Below are positions 22,042 to 33,088 of a stretch of 64,000 nucleotides of DNA, piece after piece. Position 1 is the stretch's first letter; each line of letters starts with the position of its first letter. The stretch comes from Petrolisthes cinctipes. Lineage: Eukaryota > Arthropoda > Malacostraca > Decapoda > Porcellanidae. The notes under the pieces are model-generated. The model did no database searches and was not told where the DNA came from. It was given only the letters and a program-made list of their open reading frames with translations. Made by a program: the position numbers and the translations under genes. Location: positions 67,001 through 131,000 of the forward strand of contig JAWQEG010001447.1 of NCBI GenBank assembly GCA_033782935.1, read 5' to 3'.

Positions 22042-22144
22042 CAACAGAAATGAATATCAAAATCGTTGAAAACACATAAAAAAACACTAGTAAAATATAT
22101 CATTGTCCAAAGAATCCTATTCTGTCCGAAACAGTAAATTTACC
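21617..22144. mobile_element. Foldback MITE in THAP intron, GGTAAATTTACTG termini
   Basis: Both ends read GGTAAATTTACTGTTTCGGA inward, and the arms stay complementary for about 220 bp through a TTTTT/AAAAA block and AACCTAATCTGGACCGCGG. The loop holds CCGGGACC units like those of the pentamer MITEs. Flanks TCCATTTT and TATATTTT match at 6 of 8 positions, and the paralogous site at about 21,320-21,340 reads TATATTTT, so an 8-bp target duplication is likely. Confidence 0.8.
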
Positions 22145-22269
22145 TATATTTTCAACTAAAGGAATATATAATAATTATACCCTATATACCATATGTAACT
22201 CACTGATTGAGATGTTATATTTCAGCAAGACAATAATAATTTTAATAAAAAACCAATATTAAAAAGTCA

Positions 22270-22362
22270 TAAAATTCTTCCTGCCAGAAACACTGAGCAA
22301 ATCTTGCAAAAGCTGGCACCTCTGTTTTTCCTCAGCTCTGCACCCACGGTGTTTTGCACTTT
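22270..22362 (-). CDS. THAP gene, possible second exon
   Basis: On the minus strand a TTTTTGCAG acceptor opens a frame of about 30 codons (E-S-A-K-H-R-G-C-R-A-E-E-K) whose phase fits the exon 1 donor. I cannot find a strong donor at its end, so this exon is tentative. Confidence 0.3.
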
Positions 22363-22399
22363 CTGCAAAAAGGAAAATAATTAAATCAGACAATCTGGT

Positions 22400-22857
22400 G
22401 ATGCAATTTATTTGTATGATCAAGATGGAAAACCTTTCTGCTCTTTTGGTATGGATATGTTTCCCACCTCCCTACCAAACTAGTCATTTATAAAAACTGA
22501 AAATATTAAGAAATAGTCCCAATCTACCTGCCACCTAACGTTAGTTTAAACCAACCCTACACAATGTACAATAAAACCAAATAACCTATAAAACTTTCAT
22601 AAAATTGGCCTATCTTACCTGGTTGGCTGTCTTGTCACATTTCAATTGTATGGCTCATATAAACCTTACTTTCAATAAAGATTAGGGGCAGCCCATATCT
22701 ATGCACAAGACTTATTTTAACCTGTTAACAAGCACCATCAATAAATATTTGTCAGCTCCTACTAATTGCAAATGAAAGATGATATTTAGTAAGTTTTGCA
22801 CAATAAGTATTATACCGAAAGTATTTGCAGTAACAGATAAGAGTCCATATTGCCTAC
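22400..22857. other. Intron 1 of the THAP gene, nothing recognised
   Basis: AT-rich, no repeat family recognised, lying between the THAP exon donor and the candidate exon 2 acceptor. Confidence 0.4.
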
Positions 22858-23161
22858 CTGAATCATCCTCCTGTTTTGGGAGAAACAGCTAAGGTACAGC
22901 ATCTGCCTTCAGTGATCTCGTTGCCTGTGGAGACTTGTTCAGGAGCTTCCTCTTGATGCTGTAATTCTGTTTGTAATCTGCTGCCTTAAAATGACGGGAG
23001 CAAACTCTGGCAGTCTCTGGGTTTAGTTTATCTGCCCGATAGCATGAATTATTCCACTGTTTTAACACTGATTTTGTCCTTGGAAATCGATAAAAATGGC
23101 AATTTTCTTGTTTCTTGCTCCTGTTATTGCTATTGCACCCGTAAACAGCACACCTTGTCAT
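22858..23161 (-). CDS. THAP-type zinc finger exon, first coding exon
   Basis: Begins M-T-R-C-A-V-Y-G-C and shows the full C2CH signature: C-x4-C near the start, H-F-Y-R-F-P, the invariant Trp, C-S-R-H-F and the closing A-V-P. The THAP domain is a sequence-specific DNA-binding fold used by host transcription factors and by P-element transposases. I start at the second Met of the frame (23,161) because THAP domains usually begin within a few residues of the first Cys. Directly after A-V-P there is an in-frame TAG (22,889-22,891), yet the frame stays open for ten more codons to a canonical CAG/GTAGGC donor at 22,858. This is a one-codon nonsense change or an assembly error. A CRE lies about 90 bp upstream. 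Confidence 0.82.
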
Positions 23162-23249
23162 TGTTCTTATAGAGAAAGAAGCTGGAGTCACTGAGATACA
23201 AGCAAAGCAAAGGCAAAACTCCTCTGTGCGTCCGTGTTTGGGTCTCCAG

Positions 23250-23257
23250 TGACGTCA
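23250..23257. promoter_or_regulatory. CRE-like TGACGTCA upstream of the THAP exon
   Basis: Perfect TGACGTCA about 90 bp upstream of the chosen ATG, followed by GCATTGTGGGTAAAAC. No TATA box is evident. Suggests a TATA-less promoter with an ATF/CREB-type site; inference only. Confidence 0.45.
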
Positions 23258-24044
23258 CGGCTGTATGGCACGGTGCATTGTGGGTAAAACAAGTGCTCAG
23301 TGAACTATCCTTACTGTCTCTCATCCTTGTCCTTACTGTCTCTCATCCTTGACAACGATGACACCAAAATAAACACAGAGTAATCTATCCTTCTCTCAGG
23401 ACCAAAATAAACCCAGAGTGATCTATCCTTCTCCCAGGACTAATAAAATCCTCGGCAAGTCACTCAATCAGTGTTGCCAGGTGCTGGGAAATTTATCTGC
23501 TTTTAGATAGTTTTGAAGTCCACACAAGGAAATTATATAAAGATAATAATATTAAAAGATTGTTTAAGAGTAATCACGGTAATTTCTACCAGATGATGAA
23601 ATACCAAAATGACCGTCAATGTTCAAGAGTAAACAAAGAATTATTGAGGTAAAAAGGGAAATTCTGATGTTGAAGTTGTGGGTATAATGCCAAATGGATC
23701 TGGCAACACTGGCGTACTGACAGTGAAGCAGTATTGCCAAGTATGGACAATTAGAAGTACCAATTGGGATATTATATTAATTAAGATTGTTTAGGAGTAA
23801 AATTTCTACCAGACGAAATTTCAAGAATAAAATAATGGTAAATATAAATAATAATAAAGAATAATGGTAAATATAAACAGGAAAATTATTGAGGTAAAAA
23901 AAAAAGGGAAATTCTGATGATATTGAAGTTGAGGGTATGATGCCAAATAGATCTGGCAACACTGACAGTAAAACCTCCTCTGATCTGGCAACACTGCAGA
24001 GAATCCAACACGATAAGAATGTAAGTAAACAAAAAAAAATCAGT

Positions 24045-24140
24045 CATAGTAAATACGATGATGTGCCGGTACGATGGTGTGCGGCTCTATGGACACACAA
24101 CAGAGCCATCGTACCGGTACCATGCATCGTATACACTATG
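24045..24140. repeat. 96-bp foldback hairpin (right arm)
   Basis: Reverse-complement copy of 17,085-17,180 with both stems preserved. Confidence 0.75.
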
Positions 24141-24305
24141 GATCTTCTTGCATAATGCCTTAATTATTGTTATAAGAGTAAATGTGTGAATTTTTTAGTT
24201 CGTGGTCATACTAACTAAGATGGCTACTCGGTGTGTTGGTTTGTAAGCTTCCCAACCAACCACACTTGTATTAGGCTTCATTATTTTAGAGTTGATTCCA
24301 TAGTG

Positions 24306-24313
24306 GTATTGGT
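24306..24313. other. Empty target site of the 16,573 MITE
   Basis: Single GTATTGGT (ACCAATAC on the other strand) with uninterrupted GGTTTGTAAGCTTCC on one side and ATAGTG on the other. This is the pre-insertion form of the left-arm site. Confidence 0.9.
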
Positions 24314-24620
24314 TTGTAAGCTTCCTAACCAGCCACACGACCCTATACAACGTCCATTTAGGGTCAATTCCTCAGTGGTATTATTGGTTTGTAAGCTTCC
24401 CAACCAACCACACTTGTAAGGCTTCATTATTTTACGGTCAATAAACACAGTGGTATTGGTTTGTAAGCTTCCCAACAAACCACACAGATGCTTACAGATG
24501 ATCTTCTGGAAGAGGATCTATTGGTGAGCCTGTACTTTCAGCTCTACTTCATTCCTATTACTCATTTGCCCTATAGAAGTATTTTTGTTCTTGATTGTCC
24601 CAAAACTTATCTAATTGTTT

Positions 24621-24949
24621 GGTATTTATTGGAAGAATTACCGTTTCGTAGCAGTGTTGCCAGATCCAGCTAGATCCCCGTATTTAGCCCCGGTCATTTC
24701 CTGTACTTTACCGCGGTTATTTCCCGGTAGTTTGCCCAGGTTAGGTCCCGGTAGTTTGCTGTGGTCTAGGTTAGGTCAGGTAAGGTCAGGCTAATTTCAA
24801 AATGCCCCATTTGAATATGCCCTATCTTGGAAATAGGGCATTTGTGGAGGAAATGCCATAGAAGAAAATAGTCTTAGAATGGTCTAAATAAGTGGGTAAT
24901 GAAGGGAGAAAAACCGTACACAATAACGGTAATTCTTTCAATATTTACC
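24621..24949. mobile_element. GGTAAATATT-TIR MITE, right-arm copy with perfect 8-bp duplication
   Basis: Mirror of 15,929-16,257. AATTGTTT flanks both ends exactly (24,613-24,620 and 24,950-24,957), confirming the 8-bp target duplication of the family. Confidence 0.92.
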
Positions 24950-25872
24950 AATTGTTTTTCAAATGAAACCACTGATTTCTGGTTTATGACCCACTCTGGC
25001 AGAGAGTTCCACATATCTATTACTCTGCAGAGAAAAGAGTATTTCCTCAAGTTCATTCGTGATCTTGGTTTAAATAATTTTCTAGAATTTCCTCGTGTAA
25101 TACTGTCTTCCCGTTCTTGAAAAACTTTCTCGCTGCATTCCTTGTCATACAGTCCATTGATAAATTTAAATGTTTCAATCATGTCGCCTCTCCATCTTCT
25201 ATATGACAGTGTTGGTAGATTAAATGTTTTTAGCCTCTCCTCATATGACAAGTTCTTCATATTGGGCAGGAGTTTAGTTGCTCTTCTTTGGACATTTTCA
25301 ACTGCCTCAATGTCCTTAAAAAGATAGGGATTCCACACCTGATTTGCGTATTCCAGATGAGGGCGGAGAAGAGCAATGAAAAGATATTTAAACATTTCTG
25401 CATTTAAGCTGGTGAAAGTTCTTCTTATAATGCCAACAATCTTGTTACCTTTGTTTATTTTCTCAGAGATTTTCTGAAAATTTCAATATGTCGTCAATAA
25501 TTACTCCAATATCCTTTTCAGCTCTTGACCTTTCTATTACATTTTCAAGATGATACTCTCTCTCTCTCTCTCTTTCTTCAGATCCACCAATTCTCATTTA
25601 CCTCGTCTTATCTGAATAAAAACTCAATAACCATTTTTCTGTCCAATGTTTCATATCTTCTAAATCTTCTTGGAGTTTTATATGGTCATCATCATTTGCC
25701 ATAGTTCTAAAAATTTTAGTGTCATCAGCATACAAATATATATCACTTTTGTTTCCATCACAACACAACTAGGCAGGTCATTGATATAAACAACAAATAG
25801 TAATGGTCCCAAGACTGAGCCCTGAGGTACCCCACTGACCACATCACTCCATTCCATAGCCTCTCCATTCAC
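24950..25872 (-). pseudogene. LINE A2 ORF2 C-terminal half (right arm)
   Basis: Mirror of 15,006-15,928. The thumb and C-terminal region (24,874-25,395) is one continuous frame here, because a small difference removes the frame break seen at 15,670 in the left arm. The S-G-V-P-Q-G-S piece is at 25,678-25,872. Confidence 0.85.
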
Positions 25873-27430
25873 TATTCTATGTATCTATCTATAGCTCTGA
25901 TGCCTCGTTGCCTCCATGAACTCCCCCCAAGGGGGTGGCCACGGCAGAAGTGCCTCCAGTTCTCTCTGTTCCAACACTCCCTCCTTACTTGTTCAAGCCC
26001 TACTCTGCTTCTCACGTTTCTCTCCTTTACATACTCTTCCACTCTGTTCCAACACTCCCTCCTTACTTGTTCAAGCCCTCCTCTGTCCCTCATGTTTCTC
26101 TCCTTTACATACTCTTCCACTCTGTTCTGCCATCTAACCGGAGGTCTGCCTCTCACACCAGGTACCACAACTTCACTTCCATACACCTTCTTTACAAACT
26201 CCTCACTTTACATTCTCTCTACAGTGGGATCTCGCATCTAGCGAGTTCTCAACTTGCGAATTCGTATCTGGCGACACCATACAACCTCTACCCATATTCG
26301 TTTCTAGCGAACAAAATTCCCATCTGGCGAAATAAATATGTAAGAAAATTAAAAAATAATAATATTTATCGTTTGACGTCACGTCACCACCCACGCGGCC
26401 AGTCGGCCACTCCTAGTCCTTCCCCAATTTAAAAACTCAGTCTCCGTCTTTGTCGAGCACGTGCGAGACCTCTCTTGACCCGCTCCGACCTTAAGCGTGA
26501 GGAGGAGAATGCAGATGAAAGAATTACAAAATTAATTCAAGCATCAAGAGAGGCGGGAGAGAGTGGTGGTGAGCGGGAGACAAGTGAGGAGGGAGGCTGT
26601 GGCACGCTGCACTAGCCTGTCCCTTCGCCTCAGATACCAGCAGTTCGTCACTTCCTTCATTACTCACGAGTAAATAGTGAATCCTGTATTTAATTATTTC
26701 TTCTTGAATTCATGTTGTGTATCACTTTGTGTACAACATAATGAAAATTATGCGATATCATAGACAAAAGTATATAAAATATAGATAATAAATTAAAAAA
26801 AAAAATTCCCATTTGGCAGGCGAGAGGGCGTGAACAGTGGTGAGGAGGGCGAGGGTGGTGGTGGTAACATGGACAAGGGAGGAGGGGAGGGGAAGGGAGA
26901 GGTTGCTTGAGTGAGGAGGTGGCTGCCAGTCCGTCCATCCCTCCACCAAATGGACATTCGTCACACTTACACACTTTATCACTCAAATTACAATACCACT
27001 CATAATTTTTTCTTTGTTATATATTGTGCATCACTTTGTGTTTATTTAAATGGAAATTAAAATGTTATAGGCGAAAATAAAATAAATAAAATGAAGATCG
27101 GCAATTTTCACCTCGCCTATTATAATTTTCCTCATTAGTTTATGTATTCGCATCTAGCGAATTCATATCTAGCGCCGTTTTTTTGGCACCAACTACTCGC
27201 TAGATGCGAGATCCCACTGTACATGTCCAAACCATCTCAATGTATTACGTTTCACTCTCTCAACCACTCCACACTCAATGCCAATTGCCTTCTCACTCAT
27301 ACCACACCTCTCATATACACACTCATTACTTTCTCCATCCCACCTAGTAAGTCCACATGTTCCTCTCAAGTAACTCATTTCCACAGCACCTATTCTAGAC
27401 TGATGAGCCCTACTCCATGTAGGGCTCTTT
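25872..27430 (-). pseudogene. LINE B fragment split by the pogo-like element (right arm)
   Basis: Mirror of 13,404-14,999. The G-R-P-P-V-R-W part lies at 25,872-26,220 and the M-S-Y-L-R-G part at 27,220-27,384, nested in LINE A2. Confidence 0.8.
26222..27219. mobile_element. Pogo/Tigger-like TIR element (right arm)
   Basis: Mirror of 13,609-14,656 with intact CAGTGGGATCTCGCATCTAG ends and TA flanks. It is 50 bp shorter; part of the difference is a missing GC-rich stretch (near 14,475-14,510 in the left arm). Confidence 0.85.
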
Positions 27431-28429
27431 GATTTCTATTACCTAAGAATGCCTTAATCCAGTCCAAATAATTGCCTTCTATACCACAGCAGGAGATCTT
27501 TTCCAATAACCTTTTATGTGGAACTCTATCAAAAGCCTTCATAAAATCACAATAAATTACATGTACAGAATTCCCTTGATCTAAAGCCTTCGTCCACTCA
27601 TCCAACACCTTTATAAGTTGTAATACAGTAGATCTCCCTGGTATAAAGCCGTACTGTTTATCACTGAGCAAGTTGTATTTCCTCAAGTGAGCCATCATCT
27701 CCTCTCTAATTAGTGTCTCCATACATTTACTTATAATGTTTGTCAGACTCACAGGTCTATCATTTCCTGGGTCCCTTTTATCACCTTTTTTAAATATTGC
27801 TGTGATATTTGCAATCTTCCAATCAGTGGGCAATTGCTGTGTGCTTAACGAGCATTCAAAGAAAATAACCAGTGGCTCTAAGATCTCCTTCATTATCTCC
27901 TTCACTATCCTTGGGTGTATCCCATCTGGTCCTGGTGATTTATCCTTCTTCATTTTCTGTATTACCTTCTGAATTTTCTCCTTGGTAATGTTAAGACTTT
28001 GCAGAGGTGGTACTACCTGCACTCTTCCCCTTGGAGAGTCTCCATCAGATTCAGTGACAAACACATTGGCAAATTGTCTAGAGAGAACCTTTGCTTTTTC
28101 TCTGTCACTTACTGTGGTCTCTGCTTTATTGTGGTCTGTATACAATTCTGATATCATGCCTTTGGTGTTAATTTTTGACTGAACATATTTCCAAAAAACC
28201 TTCGGGTTTTCTTTTACAAGTGTAGCAACTTCCAGTTCCTTGTTCTTCACTGCTTTTCTTGTTTCACTTCTCACCTGATTGTTAACTCTACTCTCCTATA
28301 TTCTTTACTGATTTCAGCATACTGACTCTTCTCCATATAGTTTTCAGAATTTTCAAGTTTGTTCATTTGTTCCCATAATCTTTGCTTCCTCTTTATCTTG
28401 TTCCATAGCTTCCTGTTCATTGGCAAGTT
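27390..28429 (-). pseudogene. LINE A2 linker and RT N-terminal half (right arm)
   Basis: Mirror of 12,400-13,403, 294-codon frame, same RT motifs. Substitutions against the left arm include changes near the F-E-W-S segment. Confidence 0.87.
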
Positions 28430-28743
28430 CAGTTAATTCTCATTTTACACTGGGATGATGTATGTGAAATAGTGTGTGTAATGAATGTATGTACTGTAAA
28501 CACTTATTGTACACTATATTAAACACCCATAATACCAGTGTACTGTACAATGAGGGTTTTCTGTACACAGTTTCATTACAAACCCATAATACCAGTGTAC
28601 TGTACAATGAGGGTTTTCTGTACACAGTTTCATTACACACACTACATTACACATCCAATATACAAGTGTACTGTACAATGAGGGTTTTTTGTACACAGTT
28701 TCATTACACACCCAATATACAAGTGTAAAATGAGAATTAACTG
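28430..28743. mobile_element. MITE with perfect 22-bp termini (right arm)
   Basis: Mirror of 12,086-12,399, equal length, both termini intact. Confidence 0.85.
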
Positions 28744-29290
28744 TGGGGGACTGTATCAAATGCTTTCCTTAGATCACAATAAGCCACATCCACTACCCAT
28801 CCTCTATCTATAGACTCAGTCCACTTATCAATACTTATATCAGCTGCAATACTGTTGACCTCCCTGGTAAGAAACCATACTGTTTTTTGCTGAACAAGTT
28901 GTTACCTGACATGTGCTTTATGATACTGGTCTGTAGTTGTTGTTGAAGTTCCTCAAGGTGTCTGGCCGAGCAGCCCCCCTGAGCTCCTGAGGAAGGTCAT
29001 GGCCTGAACCGGGCTTTCCCATAGTGCCCTCAGAGAGTGTACGTTGTGTTGTTGGTGAGTGTGGTTGTGGTCTGTAGTTACTGGGGTTACTCTTATATCT
29101 CCCCTTTTTAAATATTGCAGTAATATTTGCTGTTTTCCACTCCTGGGGAACTTGATATCTTTCCAAAGAGTTGTTAAAAATAATCCACAGTGGTTCCACC
29201 AGCACCTCAGCAACTTCCAATATAACTCTTAGGTGGAGTGTGTCTGGTCAGGGGGATTTATTACGCTTTAACTTTTTCAGTGTTTTTAAC
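28744..29290 (-). pseudogene. LINE A1 RT N-terminal half with LINE C insertion (right arm)
   Basis: Mirror of 11,535-12,085. The 129-bp LINE C fragment is at about 28,940-29,070 with the same duplicated target, so that insertion predates the arm duplication. Confidence 0.82.
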
Positions 29291-29520
29291 GAGATAAGCG
29301 ACACAATTCAAGTTTTGAGAAAAATGGGTTTAAAGTTTAACATCTGTGTACAAAAGGTTATAATCTCTCTATTTATACTTCATTTTAAGCCTTATTAGAA
29401 ACTCCAAAAGGGGATATGGACTTCACCACGTAAATTGTAGATGTTTACTAGGGGGGGAAGACAGTGCCATTTCAATTTCACCAGAGGTGGTGTTTATCCC
29501 GTTATGCAAATAGACGCCTC
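29290..29520. mobile_element. GAGGCGTCTATTT MITE, one terminus deleted (right arm)
   Basis: Mirror of 11,285-11,534. The terminus next to the RT gene is missing with about 24 bp, leaving CTTATCTCGTT joined directly to LINE sequence. Confidence 0.75.
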
Positions 29521-29535
29521 AATTATTATTATATA

Positions 29536-30783
29536 TTATCTTCCCTTGATATTTCCATAATTGACAATGGTTTTTCTTGTCTCACTTTCAATTCTGGCAC
29601 AGCTCCTTGCGGTTCGTTCATAAATACTGATGAAAAAAAACTCTGCTAACTCTTGTGCCTTCTCCTTGTCACTCGTTGTGTTGTTATTTTTGTCACCTCC
29701 CATATATAATTCTGTGATCCCAGATACTGTCTTCGTCTTAGAGTTAACGTACTTCCAGAATATCTTTGGATTGCTTTTTACATTTTGTGGTATTGTTTGT
29801 TCCTTTGCTTTAACTTCTCTCCTAGTTTCTTTCCTTACTTGGTTATTTAAATGTCTGTACTCAACATTGCACTCTCTGATATTCCCTATTCCCACTGTCT
29901 GTTATTTCTTTCTGCCATTTTCCTCAATCGTTCCTTTGCTTTTTCTTAATCTTTGCCCTCAGTTTCCTATTCATGGGTAAATTCACTGTTTAAGGTTTTC
30001 CTTGATTCCCTTTCCTTAAACATTCTGCATGGTATACAATCACTGATAACTTCCTACAATTTAGTTATAAATCTATTCCACATGTCATCGATGTCTTCAG
30101 TATTCAAGTGGTCTTTCCAGTCTATATTTAGTTTCTCCTTCATTTCTAAATAATTTCCTCTTTCATATAAATACACCTTCTTCTTTGTCTTCCTTATCTG
30201 TGGTTCTATATCACAATGAAAAGTTATGCAGGCATGATCACTTTTTCCGAGGGGGCTGTCTACTTCAATCCCCTCTACTCTTACGTCATCGTCAGTAAAC
30301 ACAAGTGACGTGTATAAATAAGGTGTGGGTCATCTAGTGGGACAGAAGAGAAGCTACGGTACCAACATCACCACCATGAAGCTCCATTGTCTCATCTAGT
30401 GCGACACCCAATAATCTCGGGGCCTCACAAGAGTCACGGGCTACTGACACCCTACAGCCCCGAGGTTGAGGTATAGAAAAAAAAAAAAAAAATCCACTTT
30501 TCATTCCCTCTACATCTTGTTATGTTGCACAAAGAAACAATCTCTTATTTTTTCTATAAAACTCTGACTGTATTGGTCTCCGCTGGATGCTGTGCCTGTT
30601 GTCCAGTTTATGTTAGGCAAATTAAAATCGCCTATATCTATTTTGTGTTTCGTTCTTTGTTCACCTATTTCTTGTTGTAGATCCAATAACCTGTTGTTAT
30701 TCTCAGTGGTGCTATTTGGACTCCTGTATACAGCTGTTAGCAATAAGTCCTCTGTACCTTTTATATTCACTTTTATATACAGA
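29536..30783 (-). pseudogene. LINE A1 endonuclease and linker (right arm)
   Basis: Mirror of 10,022-11,270, with linker (29,536-29,895), final endonuclease strand (30,054-30,302), the unidentified insertion and the G-D-F-N-x-P motif piece (30,510-30,770). Confidence 0.8.
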
Positions 30784-31318
30784 CAATTCTCATTTTACAC
30801 TTGTATATTGGGTGTGTAATGTAGTGTGTGTAATGAAACTGTGTACAGAAAACCCTCATTGTACAGTACACTTGTATATTGGGTGTGTAATGTAATGTGT
30901 GTAATGAAACTGTGTACAGAAAACCCTCATTGTACAGTACACTGGTATATAGGGTGTGTAATGAAACTGTGTACAGAAAACCCTCATTGTACAGTACACT
31001 TGTATATTGGGTGTGTAATGTAATGTGTGTAATGAAACTGTGTACAGAAAACCCTCATTGTACAGTACACGTGTATATTGGGTGTGTAATGTAATGTGTG
31101 TAATGAAACTGTGTACAGAAAACCCTCATTGTACAGTGCACTTGTATATTGGGTGTGTAATGTAATGTGTGTAATGAAACTGTGTACAGAAAACCCTCAT
31201 TGTATAGTACACTTGTATATTGGGTGTGTAATATAGTGTACAATAAGTGTATACAGTACATACATTCATTACACACACACTATTTCACATACATAATGCC
31301 AGTGTAAAATGAGAATTG
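30784..31318. mobile_element. Complete minisatellite-bearing MITE (right arm)
   Basis: 535 bp, both termini present (CAATTCTCATTTTACACT and inverse). The core is about seven units of a 71-bp repeat (AATGAAACTGTGTACAGAAA, then CACTTGTATATTGGGTG), one unit shortened. The left-arm copy has lost one end and several units. Confidence 0.85.
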
Positions 31319-32600
31319 CCTGTATTCACATAAATCACCACCTTCCTCAATACTATAGGACACCCCATGTTTCACATACATCAACAAACCTCTCCCACAG
31401 CTTTCTTCAGATATATTTTTTCCTAATAATTTGTATCCCTTGATATTAAACTCTACAATACTCTTTTCATATCTATAGTTCTTTGGCTTCACCTCCAGTA
31501 TTATTATCACATGGGGTTTCACTCTCATATCTCCTATTCTTACCTCAAGTTGTCACATGTAAAAGTATCAACATTACTAAACATCACATGTATCTTATTT
31601 TGAGACTTAATCTTTTCTCCATTCTGCCTCATCTTTACTGGATATTTTCCTCTTGGTTTCTCTTTACACACAGTAGATACCGCTTCCATGGCTTCCCTCT
31701 TACCACATCCTTCTCCTCCTCACTCTTCTCTTTGGCCTGTTTCCTTAGTTCCTTTTCTTATTCCCGTTCCTCTCTCGTCACATCATGATACACTGACACA
31801 TTCCTGAATAAAAGTTCCTTAACATTCTTTAGTTTATACAAGTTACTCATGATCCTCATCTTCACTATCAAAACAATTTAGGTTCAGCTCCACAAATCTC
31901 TTTAAACATTAGTTTATCATGTCTCATCTTGTCTTCTCTCTCCTCCATGTTAAATCCACTTATCATTTCTTCCGGCATTCTGTGCAGTACTATATTATTC
32001 TCTCTGTGTAACATATCCTTCACTTGTTCCACTGTCTCCTCTGCAATCACACTTTTGCTTACTTTTGTAGCACTATGTGAGTTGCAAATATTTTAGGTCT
32101 CCTCCTTCACAACATCTTTGCAGGATTATACTAAATCATTCTTCACCTCAATGCAAACTTTCTCCTTAACTTCTTCAAGTAACTTACCTTTTATATCATT
32201 AATATCCTTCTGAACCTCTTGAAACTTATCCAACTTTCCTAGTTCCAACACTTTTTGTACTTCCAATTTCTCTTTCACTTCATCCATTTCTGTGCTAATT
32301 CTGCCCTTTACTACTGCAATCTCATTCTCAATAACAAGAAGCTTGGCAGTTGTCTCCTTTTCTAGGTTTTTCATCTTTGTTTCCACTACATCTTGTCTCT
32401 TTTCCAGCTTTGTAAATGTGACTCAGGACCTTGACAGCAACATTATCACACTTATTGTAATACCAGTGTAGTTTACTAGCATCACTCCTGTTTAAAAATT
32501 TATATATACAGTAGTTCCCTTGATACTCCTTCACACTTAATATGATGCCAGAATTCACAAAGACCACACCAAAATGCAGCATCAGAGTTGTTGCAGTCTG
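31319..32600 (-). pseudogene. LINE A ORF2 start and ORF1 (right arm)
   Basis: Mirror of 8,443-9,734: endonuclease N-terminus at 31,319-31,528, ORF1 coiled coil at 31,868-32,386, PHD-like finger at about 32,480-32,600. Same decay pattern as the left copies plus one extra stop near 32,092. Confidence 0.72.
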
Positions 32601-32861
32601 GACAAACCTTGAGCTTCCTCCTCTACTTGTTTACATCTGTTATCCCCTTCCTCCTTCAGTCATGTTTCATTAATCAGCTGTTCCTGGGATGGTAACTTCT
32701 TCCTTTGTTTTAGTCCACTTCTTGTTGCTGTAGACACTTTTTTCTCCAGAGTCAGTCTTATACTTCTTAGGTTCTTATATTTGCTTTATACAACTTACCA
32801 CCATTCAACTATATTTCAAACTCATTAATAATTGAAACAAAGATAGAGCCAACCAATTCAT

Positions 32862-33088
32862 ATCCTTACCTAACCTGACCTGACCTGACCTAACCTGACC
32901 TAACCTGACCTGACCTGACCTGACCAAACCTGACCTGACCTAACCTAACCTAACCTAACCTGACCTGACCTTACCTAACCTGACCTTACCTAACCTGACC
33001 TGACCTTACCTAACCTGACCTAACCAAACCTGACCTGACCTAATCTGACCTAACCTAACCTAACCTAACCTAACCTAACTTAACCTGG
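32862..33088. repeat. CCTAA/CCTGA pentamer array (right arm)
   Basis: Reverse-strand version of the TTAGG/TCAGG array, with a homogeneous CCTAA run of about seven units at its inner end (33,047-33,080). Confidence 0.85.
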
